From: a virus
Direction: 5' to 3' (one strand)
IMG/VR virus record: IMGVR_UViG_3300027893_000006
Span: 1 to 39,614 of that record
DNA: 39,614 bases
Position numbers and translations under genes: made by a program. A model generated the notes under the pieces. That model saw only the letters and a list, made by a program, of their open reading frames with translations, was not told where the DNA came from and did not search any database. Shown here in pieces: positions 7,660 to 16,472 of the stretch; within the stretch, counting starts at the first letter, position 1, and the number at the start of each line of letters is the position of its first letter.

Positions 7660-9003
7660 TTAAAAATCACTCGTTACAAATTTTCCACCACCACCAAGTG
7701 GATATTCTTTTGCTATCATATAACCAAATCCATCAGAGATATGTGTCAATAAACTTTTAACATCACTTTTCTGTATATCTCCACTATCATCGCAGGTTAC
7801 ACTTTCAAAATCTCTAATGAGATATCTACATTTTTTATCAATTATTGTTCCTATATAACCATCTGCTGAAAGCAATCTACTATTAACTGAATTTATTCTG
7901 ATACGAACAGGAGGATTAGAAATAGGATATCTATTAACAGTATTAAATACACTTTTGAATTTACTATTTATAATATCCCAATCACTTCCTTTTACTCCAC
8001 TACTCTTTTTTGCTCCTCCAGTTGCATCACCATAAAGTCTAACAACTTTTTTATGGAAGGACCAATTCTTAATTAATAAATCGCAAACTTTTTCTGTATT
8101 ACTATCTTGTTGTAAAAATATTTCATCAATAACACAGGTTACTAATCCACGATTCTTTCCTTGATTACGTTTTACTAACCATTCTGGAGGAGGAAGTTCT
8201 TGGCTAATAGTACAATTTCCTGGTATCCTATTAAAATCAAAACTAAAATTTAAAGGATAAGCAGCATTATATAATATTCTTTCTCCACTTGGAGGACAGT
8301 TTAATTCTTTATCAAAAGAATAATATGTTCTACCTTTAAATGAAACAAATTCACCACCATATTCTTGATTATATGTTAATATATCTACATCTTCAAGAGC
8401 TTTTTCTGCTGCTTCAGGATTTATTTCTCTTGTATGCCAAGTAAATATATCCCAATCATCTTTATCAATAGCATCTTCAGCAAGATTAAAATAATGATTT
8501 TTCCCCTCTGGTACCCCAATTAAATCTGCCCATCCTGGTCTTCCTAATGTGTCTAATGCTGGTCGTATATGTTTTCCCCACACATCTGCTTTAAAATTAC
8601 CAAATTCATCTCCAACAAATCCATCTAATGGAGGACCTTCAATTCTTGCAGGAACATCTAATCCAACAACTTCTATAGCTGCATTATTATATAATTTTAT
8701 TTTACGCTGTGAAGTTAATATAGAACGTCTATCACCAGTTGCTAAAGAACATTTTGGGATCATAGCAATAGAATCATCCCAAAAAATATCAAATGCTTGT
8801 TTATGAGTTGGAGCACCAAAAACAAATCGTCCTTGCAAAGAAGCTGGAAATTTTAATGCTTTTTTTATTAATCTTCGTTTTGCAAGTTCTGTTTTACCAC
8901 CACGTCTTCCAGCATGAGCAATATTAAATCTTTTTTCTGATTTATAATATCTTTGTTGCTCAACGTGAGGTTTTAACTTCATCCACCGAGGAGTAAGAAT
9001 CAT
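7660..9003 (-). CDS. terL: Terminase large subunit (packaging ATPase and nuclease)
   Basis: The protein powers DNA packaging into the procapsid and cuts the concatemer. The ATPase Walker A motif is AGRRGGKT at 31-38 and Walker B is GFVGDE with D132-E133. The C-terminal RNase H-like nuclease has D256 in NFSFDFN, a VIDEI strand at 291-295 and D326 in RLYGDATGG. The length of 447 residues is typical. The start at 9003 overlaps the stop of the small subunit gene by ATGA, so the two subunits are co-translated. Family assignment is secure; the packaging type (cos or pac) cannot be told from this sequence alone. Confidence 0.95.
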   Translation of the reverse strand: MILTPRWMKLKPHVEQQRYYKSEKRFNIAHAGRRGGKTELAKRRLIKKALKFPASLQGRFVFGAPTHKQAFDIFWDDSIAMIPKCSLATGDRRSILTSQRKIKLYNNAAIEVVGLDVPARIEGPPLDGFVGDEFGNFKADVWGKHIRPALDTLGRPGWADLIGVPEGKNHYFNLAEDAIDKDDWDIFTWHTREINPEAAEKALEDVDILTYNQEYGGEFVSFKGRTYYSFDKELNCPPSGERILYNAAYPLNFSFDFNRIPGNCTISQELPPPEWLVKRNQGKNRGLVTCVIDEIFLQQDSNTEKVCDLLIKNWSFHKKVVRLYGDATGGAKKSSGVKGSDWDIINSKFKSVFNTVNRYPISNPPVRIRINSVNSRLLSADGYIGTIIDKKCRYLIRDFESVTCDDSGDIQKSDVKSLLTHISDGFGYMIAKEYPLGGGGKFVTSDF

Positions 9004-9623
9004 TTCTCTTCCTCATCATCTTTTTCTTCTTCAATTTTAAAAGAGCTTAATTCCTTTTTAATTTCTTCAGGAATAATATCATTATCTATTTCTTTATTAG
9101 AGACAGTGGATTCTTCAATAATAGACCCCTCAAAAATTTCAGAGTTGACTGTATTTTTTTGTTTCTCTTTTGTACTATTCCCGGCATCAATTTCCCCTTC
9201 CCCGACATTCTTATTTCCGCCATTTTCGTCCTCACTTCCTAAAACACTTTCATCCATCTCTTTTAATGCTTGTTGAATTTTTTCTGCTATAATACTTGGA
9301 TCTTTTATTGAAACATGTTCTAAACCAAATAATTTATCTAATCGTTCAGCAGCAATTAACTTATGTTTAAGATCCGATTTACTACGAATAACAAATTCAT
9401 AAAATGAAATCTGACTACCTTTATATTCAGATGGATCAATATTATATAATTCTCGTATCTTCTTTTTTGCTCTACCAATAAGAAAAGTACAAGTATTTAA
9501 ACTTATTCCAGGAAACCATTCCCGCAGTTGTCTTTTTATCATAGACTTTGTCCATTTCTTTCCAATCCGTTCCATTATCGCATCTATGACACCATCATAA
9601 TATTTTAATTCTCCATAATCCAT
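9000..9623 (-). CDS. terS: Terminase small subunit
   Basis: A 207-residue protein immediately upstream of, and overlapping, the large subunit gene. Residues about 1-60 look like a DNA-binding helical domain (IDAIMERIGKKWTKSMIKRQ, then LREWFPGISLNTCTFLIGRA). Residues 60-130 are helical and end in IAEKIQQALKEM, suited to oligomerisation. The last 75 residues are low-complexity and acidic, finishing in EEEKDDEEEK, which could contact the large subunit. The call rests on position plus domain layout. AAAG before the ATG at 9623 is a weak ribosome binding site. Confidence 0.8.
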   Translation of the reverse strand: MDYGELKYYDGVIDAIMERIGKKWTKSMIKRQLREWFPGISLNTCTFLIGRAKKKIRELYNIDPSEYKGSQISFYEFVIRSKSDLKHKLIAAERLDKLFGLEHVSIKDPSIIAEKIQQALKEMDESVLGSEDENGGNKNVGEGEIDAGNSTKEKQKNTVNSEIFEGSIIEESTVSNKEIDNDIIPEEIKKELSSFKIEEEKDDEEEK

Positions 9624-9707
9624 ACTTTTCTTTCTATTAAATATTTTAACATTTCATCATATATCACCTATGAATAAATAAAAAGAAATAGACTATTACA
9701 TAACAAT

Positions 9708-9735
9708 ATTATAATAGTTTTATTATCTAAGTAAA
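9708..9735 (-). promoter_or_regulatory. Candidate sigma-70-like promoter for the terminase operon
   Basis: On the minus strand a perfect TATAAT (9713-9708) is preceded at 16 bases by TTTACT (9735-9730), about 85 bases before the terminase small-subunit start. The region is so AT-rich that a chance match is possible. Confidence 0.35.
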
Positions 9736-9989
9736 GTAAAAAATAAAAATTTTTTTAGAATTTTTTCTTCAAAATTTATAGACACTTCTAAAAATAAATC
9801 TATAAAATTTTGAAGTAAAATAAATAATCTTTGATAATAGAAAGTTTTTTGGTTTTTCTATTTTCTCGCTCGCCACATGAAACTTTTTCATAAAAGTTAT
9901 AAAAATTTTTGGGAATACCTAAAATTTTCTAATAATTAAAAAACTTTCAAATTTTTATAAAAAACCAGTAATTCTCGCATAGATTTTAA

Positions 9990-10361
9990 TTTTTACCTAA
10001 AAAACACTAATATAATCAGGTTATAGACTCTATAAACCGAGTAGTAGAAATTTAGGTAAAAATTATCCGAATTTAGGTAAAAATTTTTAATGGTTTTTAC
10101 CTAAAACTATTAAATATAATTATAGTATAGGCTCTATAACTCAGTTTAGTCAAAATAGTAAAAATTTTATATAGTATTACCTATATAAAAGAGATTAGAA
10201 ATATAAAAAACATAACCCTATATATACAGTGTAGTATAGGTAAAAATTTTTACTAATTTACCTAAATTGCCCTATGATACCTTTTAACCACTTATATTTA
10301 TACTTTTTAAGTAAAAACAGTCTTAAATTTTTACCTAAAATAGTAAAAATTTTTACCTAAA
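9990..10361. repeat. Iteron-like repeats, TTTAGGTAAAAATT in both orientations
   Basis: About ten copies of TTTAGGTAAAAA or its complement TTTTTACCTAAA occur, at roughly 9991, 10051, 10072, 10094, 10177 (degenerate), 10236, 10256, 10327 and 10342, with one more outlier near 9916. Several are near-palindromes that approach GGTAAAAATTTTTACC, for example 10236-10252 and 10342-10361. Such dyad sites suit binding by a dimeric protein. The clear clustering in one intergenic region is visible directly; the role is inferred. Confidence 0.65.
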
Positions 10362-10423
10362 TCGTTTTCACATACTATTATAACCGTTAAATTTATTATA
10401 ATTGAGCTCTACCATTTATTTTA

Positions 10424-12724
10424 TTAAAATTCCCCAGTGCTTCCAATTTCATCATTTGGATTACCACTTGTTCCTTTACGTCTTATACCACACCATCCAT
10501 AAATTCGTGACCATTCTGGTTTTCCTGTTTTTTCACTTATTACTTTTACATTTATTTTTTGTTTTGAAATATTATTAATAGATTCAAGATTCCCACTAAA
10601 TTCGTTCGGCGAAAGTTGATCAACATTCATTTCTTCACAATAATTTTTGTAATACATTTTCATATCACTAATTCGTATAAACCATACAACTTCTTCATCT
10701 CCTGTTTGTATTTCAAACCAATCTTGAACAAATTGTCTTATTGGATTACCTCCTTTTTCAAATTCATTTCTTATTCTAAAAGATGAACGTGGTTCAATAA
10801 ATCCATCATTTATTTCTAAATTCATCCCAGCATCTAATACTTTATTCATTAATCCTGGAAGTTCTTTTAACCAAATATCCATTATTAAAGGATTCATATC
10901 TTTTCCTCTTATATAAACATGAGGAAAATATAAAAATTTGAATCTATTAGATAAAGCTACAGAACGTATAGGAATTTCTGGAGGATTATTCCCTGCTATG
11001 ATAATTTGACAAGGAAGTTTTTTAGAATAAATTCCCCCTCCTTTTTTCTCAATTCTAATAGGAGCACCGAACGGAATACTTAAAAGATTCTCTATAATAG
11101 CTCCATCTTGTAAATCATATTTTGTTAAATGTATATCATCACTTATAAGAAGCTGAGCATTACGAGCAGGGTATAATTCAAAAGGTCGTCCAATTTTACT
11201 CAAACTTAATGCTTTACAATTATCTTGACCAATAAAATTACGAATTAATTCTAATATTTGAGATTTTCCACTATCACTTTCTCCAACCATACATAAAAGA
11301 GATTTATATTTATGGGTATGTAACATACAATAATAAATAAATTGTAATAAAAGATTTGTACTTTCTTCATCATTTTTCCATTGAGTTTTGAACGTTTTAT
11401 CTATTTCTGGACAAGTTGCATTTTCGTCATAATCAAAAGGTAAAGCTGCCATTGATATACAAGCATCCATATTTCGAGGGAATATATGTCTTTCTGGTAC
11501 ATAAAAATTATAACTCTTCATTATGATAATATCTTCTGGTTTATAATTTTTTTCTTTTTCTGGCATGAAGAAAGGATTAAAAATAGGCATTACAGGATTT
11601 TCTATAATATCTAAATCTATTTCTGGAATACCAATATGTAAAATCATTTTTAAAAGTGTTGGAGTTGGTTTGTATAATTCATCCGAATTTTTTGATTTTT
11701 TATTATAACAGAGAGCGAAGAAAGTTGCCATTGATTTTAATAAATTATTTTCTGAAATCTCTTTATAAATTTTAGTTTCAGGATTACCTTTTATATACAT
11801 ATCATCATAAAATTTAAGAGGTCCTTCTTCAGAGGGATGAAATGTTTCTAACCATTCAAAGAAAGCAGGTCGAGGATTGTCGTATTCGAAAGCTAATCCT
11901 GTTACTAATCCATCTTTAATTCGTTCTTTAATTGATTCTTTAGGAAACCATTCTTTAAGATCTGAAGAAGTTGCTAATTTAAGAAGCTCTTCTTTTGTAT
12001 TTTTCTCATCTTTTTTAAGCCAGTCTGTTATATCTTCACTTTTTTCTAAATTAGGTAATCTAAGTAATTTTATGCTTGAACTTTTTTTATAGCGATCATG
12101 TGCTGCAACTAATGCTTTTGTTTCTCCTGCTTCATCATTATCTACTAAAATGATAACATTTTTATTATCTAATGGAGTTGTATCTGTTTTAATCCAATCA
12201 TTAAATAAAGCTGCTGTGCTGATTAAACCTAAATTAGAAAGTGTGCGAGCATCTTTAGCTCCTTCACACATAAAAATAATTTCATCATTTTTAGCATTAA
12301 CAATTTCAAATAAATTATAAAGAATAAGAGAAGTGTCTTTTATATCCCAGATCCAAGGATCTTTTGATTTCTTTTTATCAGATGGTCGACGAACTTGGAA
12401 TCGTTTTAATGCTGTTTTATCAAATTTAATTTCTTGATATAATAATTGACCTTCGACAGTAATGTAATCAAATACATCTATTATTTGAGGAGTTGGATAA
12501 AGAAATGATAAACTTAGACCTATACTTGCACAAATATCAGAAGGCGAACAACCAGCGTGACAGTGAAGAATTATTTTTCCACTATCTTTAAGTTTCACCC
12601 AAAGACTTAATCGTGCGTCACCGTGTTTGGGGCACAAGGCCATGTATTCATATTTACCTTTTGCCTCTTTTCCGGATAATAGATCAGTAAGTTTTTTAAA
12701 ACGATTTACGTCTTCCTTACGCAA
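10424..12724 (-). CDS. Primase-helicase (CHC2 zinc finger, TOPRIM, SF3-type helicase)
   Basis: A 766-residue replication protein. A zinc-binding motif is formed by C31, H34, C55 and C59. The TOPRIM primase core has EGAKD at 154-158 and DNDEAG at 195-200. The helicase has Walker A GESDSGKS at 481-488, Walker B with D529-D530, a sensor AGNNPP near 577-582 and an arginine-finger candidate R594 in SNRFKFLYF. This layout matches the D5-like primase/superfamily 3 helicases of many phages. The start appears to be TTG at 12724, supported by AAGGGA seven bases upstream; no ATG occurs before residue 28, inside the conserved fold. It overlaps the preceding gene by 19 bases and adjoins the candidate origin. 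Confidence 0.9.
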   Translation of the reverse strand: MRKEDVNRFKKLTDLLSGKEAKGKYEYMALCPKHGDARLSLWVKLKDSGKIILHCHAGCSPSDICASIGLSLSFLYPTPQIIDVFDYITVEGQLLYQEIKFDKTALKRFQVRRPSDKKKSKDPWIWDIKDTSLILYNLFEIVNAKNDEIIFMCEGAKDARTLSNLGLISTAALFNDWIKTDTTPLDNKNVIILVDNDEAGETKALVAAHDRYKKSSSIKLLRLPNLEKSEDITDWLKKDEKNTKEELLKLATSSDLKEWFPKESIKERIKDGLVTGLAFEYDNPRPAFFEWLETFHPSEEGPLKFYDDMYIKGNPETKIYKEISENNLLKSMATFFALCYNKKSKNSDELYKPTPTLLKMILHIGIPEIDLDIIENPVMPIFNPFFMPEKEKNYKPEDIIIMKSYNFYVPERHIFPRNMDACISMAALPFDYDENATCPEIDKTFKTQWKNDEESTNLLLQFIYYCMLHTHKYKSLLCMVGESDSGKSQILELIRNFIGQDNCKALSLSKIGRPFELYPARNAQLLISDDIHLTKYDLQDGAIIENLLSIPFGAPIRIEKKGGGIYSKKLPCQIIIAGNNPPEIPIRSVALSNRFKFLYFPHVYIRGKDMNPLIMDIWLKELPGLMNKVLDAGMNLEINDGFIEPRSSFRIRNEFEKGGNPIRQFVQDWFEIQTGDEEVVWFIRISDMKMYYKNYCEEMNVDQLSPNEFSGNLESINNISKQKINVKVISEKTGKPEWSRIYGWCGIRRKGTSGNPNDEIGSTGEF

Positions 12725-13029
12725 TTATTTTCCCTTAATATTTCCTCAATTCTTTCTATTTCATTTAATAAAAGAATAAAATCATCTGTTATTTTATAAG
12801 CAAGACCATTTCTATTTCTTGCAGATATTCTTTCACAACATTCTTCTTGTTCTAATATTTTTAATAATTTTTCAGCTTTATTTTTATTGTTTACCCAATG
12901 ATTATCTGGATTTACCCACCAACATAAATCATGAAATGAAAAAATTTCTAATCGTAAAAATTTATCAGTAACATTTAAAATATCATCATTTATTGAATAT
13001 AAAGCAAATTTTACTTTTTGTTTATTCAT
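12706..13029 (-). CDS. Hypothetical protein, about 107 aa
   Basis: An unrecognised protein beginning MNKQKVKFALYSINDDILN. Its middle (LEIFSFHDLCWWVNPDNHWV, then NNKNKAEKLLKILEQEECCE) and end (ISARNRNGLAYKITDDFILL) resemble a small winged-helix-type domain, with a variable linker, a helix and a beta-hairpin, but this is only a fold impression. The ATG at 13029 overlaps the methyltransferase stop by 8 bases. It precedes the primase-helicase and may act with it. Confidence 0.6.
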   Translation of the reverse strand: MNKQKVKFALYSINDDILNVTDKFLRLEIFSFHDLCWWVNPDNHWVNNKNKAEKLLKILEQEECCERISARNRNGLAYKITDDFILLLNEIERIEEILRENNCVRKT

Positions 13030-13555
13030 TTTTATATTGAAAATAAATGGCAACTCTTGGAACGTGAAAAACTCTTATCCCTATAAATACTCTTTTTACA
13101 ATTTTAAATCTTGCCCAATTAGGATTAGGCATTGTATATTTATGATATACAATTAAAATTCCATTATTATTTAATAATTTTTCACATTCATAAGTCCAAA
13201 CTTTATAATTTAATTTTGGTAGTTCAATATTAGGATATAATTCCCAAGCTTCTCTATTAGAATAAGGAGGGTCAGCAATTATTATGTCAAATTTTCCTTC
13301 TTTTTTTAATAATTCTTTACTACAAATATGGGCATCAAGTAAATAGTCAGGATTAACTTTTGGATTAAGATCAACACGAACACCATATTTATTCATACCA
13401 CTAAATAAATTCAATATTTTTGGTTCTTTATTTATAATAGGGTATAAAATTTCTTTAGCTATCTCTATTAATTTTTCTTCACAACCAAGAGGCATTCCAC
13501 CACGATAATGATCAGGTTTAGGTCTTGGTAAAAAATAAGCAATATTTTTATCCAT
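13022..13555 (-). CDS. DNA methyltransferase-like protein (DPPY motif)
   Basis: A 177-residue protein with the amino-methyltransferase motif DPPY at 95-98 (FDIIIADPPYSN), which in N6-adenine and N4-cytosine methyltransferases binds the flipped base. A SAM-binding strand LNLFSG is at 48-53 and the region ends VRVDLNPKVNPDY. There is no obvious target-recognition domain, so it is a minimal enzyme. It may protect phage DNA from host restriction; a modified base as substrate is also possible. It overlaps the genes on both sides by 8 bases. Confidence 0.75.
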   Translation of the reverse strand: MDKNIAYFLPRPKPDHYRGGMPLGCEEKLIEIAKEILYPIINKEPKILNLFSGMNKYGVRVDLNPKVNPDYLLDAHICSKELLKKEGKFDIIIADPPYSNREAWELYPNIELPKLNYKVWTYECEKLLNNNGILIVYHKYTMPNPNWARFKIVKRVFIGIRVFHVPRVAIYFQYKNE

Positions 13556-13769
13556 TTTCTAATTTATCTTCTTCAATTTTAATTTCAATTAATACTGACA
13601 TAGCAGCATACATACTATCTTTATGTTCTGCTATAAGTTCTTTATGTCTTTTTGATATTTCTTTTAATACTCCTTTCCAACCTAATTCAGCAAAATTGTA
13701 ACAAGGAGAATTGATTGTTAGTTTATACGGAATTATTAAATTTTCGTACCATTTTTTGAATGTTTCCAT
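13548..13769 (-). CDS. Hypothetical protein, 73 aa
   Basis: A 73-residue protein beginning METFKKWYENLIIPYKLTIN. Its start resembles that of the next gene upstream (MKAFKEWLEQF), hinting at a shared short helix. The second half is helical (VLKEISKRHKELIAEHKDSM). No function assigned. Confidence 0.55.
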   Translation of the reverse strand: METFKKWYENLIIPYKLTINSPCYNFAELGWKGVLKEISKRHKELIAEHKDSMYAAMSVLIEIKIEEDKLENG

Positions 13770-13771
13770 TT

Positions 13772-14020
13772 TTATCCATCTTTCAATTCTTCATTTATTA
13801 ACTTAGAAATTTCTATAAAAGTTCCATGTTCAATTTTAGTTCCTAAAGTTTTTATCCATTCTAAAGCCGCTTTCCAAACTTCTTCAAATTCAATGTGTTT
13901 TGCAATAATTTTTTCTTCTCCATTACACCAACAACAAATAATATCCATTATCTTACCAGTTCCGCCACAATGAGGACATTTAATTTTAAATTGTTCTAAC
14001 CATTCTTTAAATGCTTTCAT
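13772..14020 (-). CDS. Small zinc-finger protein, 82 aa
   Basis: An 82-residue protein with a DnaJ-type zinc finger: C15-P-H-C18 followed by GGTGK, then C29 and C32 followed by NGEEK. The rest is helical (FEEVWKAALEWIKTLG). Such fingers bind zinc and often nucleic acid or protein. The ATG at 14020 follows the previous stop directly. Confidence 0.65.
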   Translation of the reverse strand: MKAFKEWLEQFKIKCPHCGGTGKIMDIICCWCNGEEKIIAKHIEFEEVWKAALEWIKTLGTKIEHGTFIEISKLINEELKDG

Positions 14021-14021
14021 T

Positions 14022-14210
14022 TTATTTATTCATTCTTATAATTAAAGATTGTTCTTTTATTTTTTCTAATTTACGATATTTTATATTTATTTTATTTAAA
14101 TTTTTTAACTGTTCTACAATTTGATATAATTGCAAAATTTCAGAATTATTTTCTGGAAAAATTTCAAGACCACTAAAATTTCCATTTTTTTGTAGCACAT
14201 TAATTTTCAT
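14022..14210 (-). CDS. Hypothetical protein, 62 aa
   Basis: A short unrecognised protein, MKINVLQKNGNFSGLEIFPE at the start, then a helical, basic second half. It is kept because it fills the space between two real genes with one base to spare at its end. Confidence 0.5.
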   Translation of the reverse strand: MKINVLQKNGNFSGLEIFPENNSEILQLYQIVEQLKNLNKINIKYRKLEKIKEQSLIIRMNK

Positions 14211-14238
14211 TTATTATATTTTCTAAGAGTAACGCTTT

Positions 14239-14748
14239 TTATTTGTTTTTAACAAAATTAAAATTATTCGGTCTATTTTGCATTATCTTTTTTATTTGTT
14301 CAAATGATAAAGGATAAAAATTATTATTATCTACTCCAATACCCCACTGTTTACCAATAGGATTTAATTTATTATGACTATGTCCAAAAAGTTGCCAACT
14401 ATTATAATGACTTTGTTGCCATGTTCGCATCGCATAATGACAAACGACAATGAGATGATTTTCAATAAACTTTATCCACATATATTTTGCAGAATTAGAT
14501 AACCAATGATCATGACTACCTTTAAGAAAAACATGATTACCATTTAATTGTTTAATATAATTCTGTGCTTGTTCTTTTGTTCCTAAACAAAAATCACCTG
14601 CATGAATAGTTGTATCATTACAACCAACTAAAGAATTAAATCTTTCTATTATTGCTACATCCATTTCCTTAATATTAGAAAATGGACGCATACAATATGT
14701 TATAATATTTTCATGACCAAAATGTTCATCTGCTGTGAAGAAATACAT
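14239..14748 (-). CDS. Calcineurin-like metallophosphoesterase, 169 aa
   Basis: A small metallophosphoesterase. Metal-binding motifs appear in order: D7-E-H9 (FTADEHFGHEN), GD at 51-52 (HAGDFCLG), GSHDH at 77-81 where most relatives have GNHDH, CHYAMRTW and a late FGHSHN. The Ser in place of Asn is a departure from the usual metal-site residue. Substrates of such phage enzymes are mostly unknown; nucleotides, RNA ends and protein phosphates are all possible. It overlaps no neighbour and sits one base from the next gene. Confidence 0.85.
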   Translation of the reverse strand: MYFFTADEHFGHENIITYCMRPFSNIKEMDVAIIERFNSLVGCNDTTIHAGDFCLGTKEQAQNYIKQLNGNHVFLKGSHDHWLSNSAKYMWIKFIENHLIVVCHYAMRTWQQSHYNSWQLFGHSHNKLNPIGKQWGIGVDNNNFYPLSFEQIKKIMQNRPNNFNFVKNK

Positions 14749-14749
14749 T

Positions 14750-15151
14750 TTAAATTCCCTTTGTTTTATTTAATTCAACTAAATGACTTAATAATTCTTT
14801 AAGATCATAGAATTCTTTAATAATTTCATTTTGAAAATTTTCAAGTATATATTTTGTTCTTTTATCATACCATTTATCAAATTTACCCCAACCATATTCA
14901 TCAAGTTCAACACATCGTAGAACGTAAATTGGCGTTCCTCTTAACTCAATTTTAGCAGCAACAGTTCTTTGTAAAATACTTGCTTTATTTTCTTCAACTT
15001 TTAATTCTAAAAAACCATCCCATTTCATATGTAATATGAACAAATCTGGCAGACCGGAACGTTGCATCATGTGTCCATGCAAGTTTATTACAAAAGCACC
15101 TTGATTTTCTAACTGTTTTTTAACTTGTGTTTGAAATTTGTTTTCTTTCAT
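14750..15151 (-). CDS. VRR-NUC-like PD-(D/E)XK nuclease
   Basis: A 133-residue protein with the core of a VRR-NUC/Holliday-junction-resolvase-like nuclease: GLPDLF with D36, then GFLELKVEENK with E49 and K51, and Q61 in ILQRTVAAKIEL. The spacing D-x12-E-x-K followed by a conserved Gln is the family pattern. Such enzymes cut branched or flap DNA during phage replication and recombination. The start at 15151 lies inside the end of the upstream gene (32-base overlap). Confidence 0.75.
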   Translation of the reverse strand: MKENKFQTQVKKQLENQGAFVINLHGHMMQRSGLPDLFILHMKWDGFLELKVEENKASILQRTVAAKIELRGTPIYVLRCVELDEYGWGKFDKWYDKRTKYILENFQNEIIKEFYDLKELLSHLVELNKTKGI

Positions 15152-15395
15152 TTAACATTTTTCCTTCTATATAATTCTCTATAATTTGTTTTACAAAAGG
15201 TCGAACAATATGTTGCTTTATTATAAATTTTATAATTTCTTTGCCACTTTTTTCATTAACATTATTATATGTATTTTTTAATAACTCTAAAAAAGCTTTT
15301 TCGTGCTCTTTATCAACTGTTATATTTCTTGTTTTACTTTCTTTTTTATAATCTTCTACAAGTTTCTTAAACCAAATTTTCTGATCAATTTTCAT
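15120..15395 (-). CDS. Hypothetical charged helical protein, 91 aa
   Basis: An unrecognised, charged, mostly helical protein starting MKIDQKIWFKKLVEDYKKES. I place the start at ATG 15395 because GGAG lies seven bases upstream and the previous gene stops just before it; an in-frame upstream ATG at 15440 lacks this. The end overlaps the nuclease gene by 32 bases. Confidence 0.55.
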   Translation of the reverse strand: MKIDQKIWFKKLVEDYKKESKTRNITVDKEHEKAFLELLKNTYNNVNEKSGKEIIKFIIKQHIVRPFVKQIIENYIEGKMLNERKQISNTS

Positions 15396-15396
15396 T

Positions 15397-15588
15397 TTAT
15401 CTCCAATATTTAGTTTTCCAATTTTGTGTGTAAGTTCCATTTATAAAATTTGCATATCCTGCACAAACCATTCTATTTAATAAGAAATGATTACCAATAA
15501 TTTCATAACCATTTTTAAGAAAAAATAAATAATCTGATTCTTTAGCATTACAAAATTCTAATATTTCTACTGTAATTGTTGTAATCAT
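15397..15588 (-). CDS. Hypothetical protein, 63 aa
   Basis: A 63-residue protein beginning MITTITVEILEFCNAKESDY. No family is recognised. It is kept for tight spacing with both neighbours and a GAAAAGA sequence before the ATG. The end abuts the next gene (TAAAATG). Confidence 0.5.
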   Translation of the reverse strand: MITTITVEILEFCNAKESDYLFFLKNGYEIIGNHFLLNRMVCAGYANFINGTYTQNWKTKYWR

Positions 15589-15589
15589 T

Positions 15590-15889
15590 TTATCTTTTCT
15601 TTTTAATAATTTTAGCTCGTCTCTTTAATGTTGCTTCACCAACAATAGGTTCTGGTTTCTTTTCATATAATTTTTTTATCGTTTCATTATAATGTTCTGT
15701 CATTATTAAACCAGCGACTAATAATCCTTCAGCTAAACATTTTTCATTAGTTGGTCGTTCACAACGAACAATTTTAAAAATTTCATCATTTACGAAATAA
15801 GGGCATTTATTACAATATGATCTATACCAATCTCTATCTTCTTTAATTACTTTTGATTGTGGTTTAGTTGAAAAACTTATTTCACTCAT
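15590..15889 (-). CDS. Hypothetical Cys-containing protein, 99 aa
   Basis: A 99-residue protein with four spaced cysteines in its first half (C26, C29, C43, C51), a pattern that could bind zinc or an iron-sulfur cluster, then a helix (LLVAGLIMTEHYNETIKKLY) and a basic C-terminus (LKRRAKIIKKKR). No specific family is recognised. Confidence 0.6.
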   Translation of the reverse strand: MSEISFSTKPQSKVIKEDRDWYRSYCNKCPYFVNDEIFKIVRCERPTNEKCLAEGLLVAGLIMTEHYNETIKKLYEKKPEPIVGEATLKRRAKIIKKKR

Positions 15890-15905
15890 TTTTAATTTCT
15901 TGTAA

Positions 15906-16472
15906 TCATTCTTTTTCTAATAAATTTCTAATTTTTGTAAGTAATTCATTTATTTGCATAAAAAGTTTTTTAGTTATATCACCTGTTCGATATTTATGTA
16001 TTATTTTAGTTAACTCATCTCGTTCTTGTTTCAATTTAATAACACTCTTACGCATTGTTCCATAATTTCTTAATAATTTTTCAATTTGCCAATCAAGATT
16101 TGGTCCACCAGAAATATCAGGTTTATATTTATTTAATAAAATAAAACAATTTTGTTCTTCTTTTAACAATTCATCTCGTTCTTGTTTCAATTTAATAACA
16201 CTCTTACGCATAGTCTCAACAGGTTCGTTCATAATTCCTTTACCAGTTTCTTTGCCAGAAAGTATATTGGCAATTAACTTTGCTGACATATAACATCCAT
16301 AATTTTCTCCTCGCCACCAAGCTGGATGAGCAGCATCAGTTGCATCCAATTGTGAATCATCCCAATATTCTTTTTGTTTTTCTTTAATTATTACATTAAC
16401 AAAACTTTTTATCCAATAAACTAAACTGATTACAATACAAATTATCATAAGAATTAAATATACAATATTCAT
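15906..16472 (-). CDS. Membrane-anchored coiled-coil protein with internal duplication
   Basis: A 188-residue protein. Residues 2-28 are one hydrophobic helix (NIVYLILMIICIVISLVYWI), probably an N-terminal membrane anchor. The remainder is polar and helical and contains the same stretch, TMRKSVIKLKQERDEL, twice, coded by identical 41-base repeats. A coiled coil is likely. The start at 16472 is strongly supported by GGGAGG eight bases upstream and by TGATG overlap with the previous stop. It resembles an i-spanin in layout, but there is no partner with an o-spanin lipobox adjacent, so this is only an idea. Confidence 0.65.
   Translation of the reverse strand: MNIVYLILMIICIVISLVYWIKSFVNVIIKEKQKEYWDDSQLDATDAAHPAWWRGENYGCYMSAKLIANILSGKETGKGIMNEPVETMRKSVIKLKQERDELLKEEQNCFILLNKYKPDISGGPNLDWQIEKLLRNYGTMRKSVIKLKQERDELTKIIHKYRTGDITKKLFMQINELLTKIRNLLEKE
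16015..16211. repeat. 41-base direct repeat inside the coiled-coil gene
   Basis: Bases 16015-16055 and 16171-16211 are identical (both begin TCATCTCGTTCTTGTTTC and end CTTACGCAT). They are 156 bases apart, a multiple of three, so the repeat keeps frame and encodes the duplicated TMRKSVIKLKQERDEL. Identity at the DNA level points to a recent duplication or gene conversion. Confidence 0.9.

Larger units (their letters stand above)
9624..10423. other. 800-base gene-free region; candidate origin or control region
   Basis: This is the longest stretch without a gene. No open frame over about 30 codons with a plausible start was seen on either strand. Composition is extremely A/T-rich. It lies between the primase-helicase gene and the terminase operon. 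It carries the TTTAGGTAAAAA repeat field (9990-10361) and a second repeat pair, TATAGACTCTATAA at about 10022 and TATAGGCTCTATAA at about 10126, 104 bases apart. Repeats next to a replication gene in an AT-rich region fit a replication origin or a large operator; neither is proven. Confidence 0.5.
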
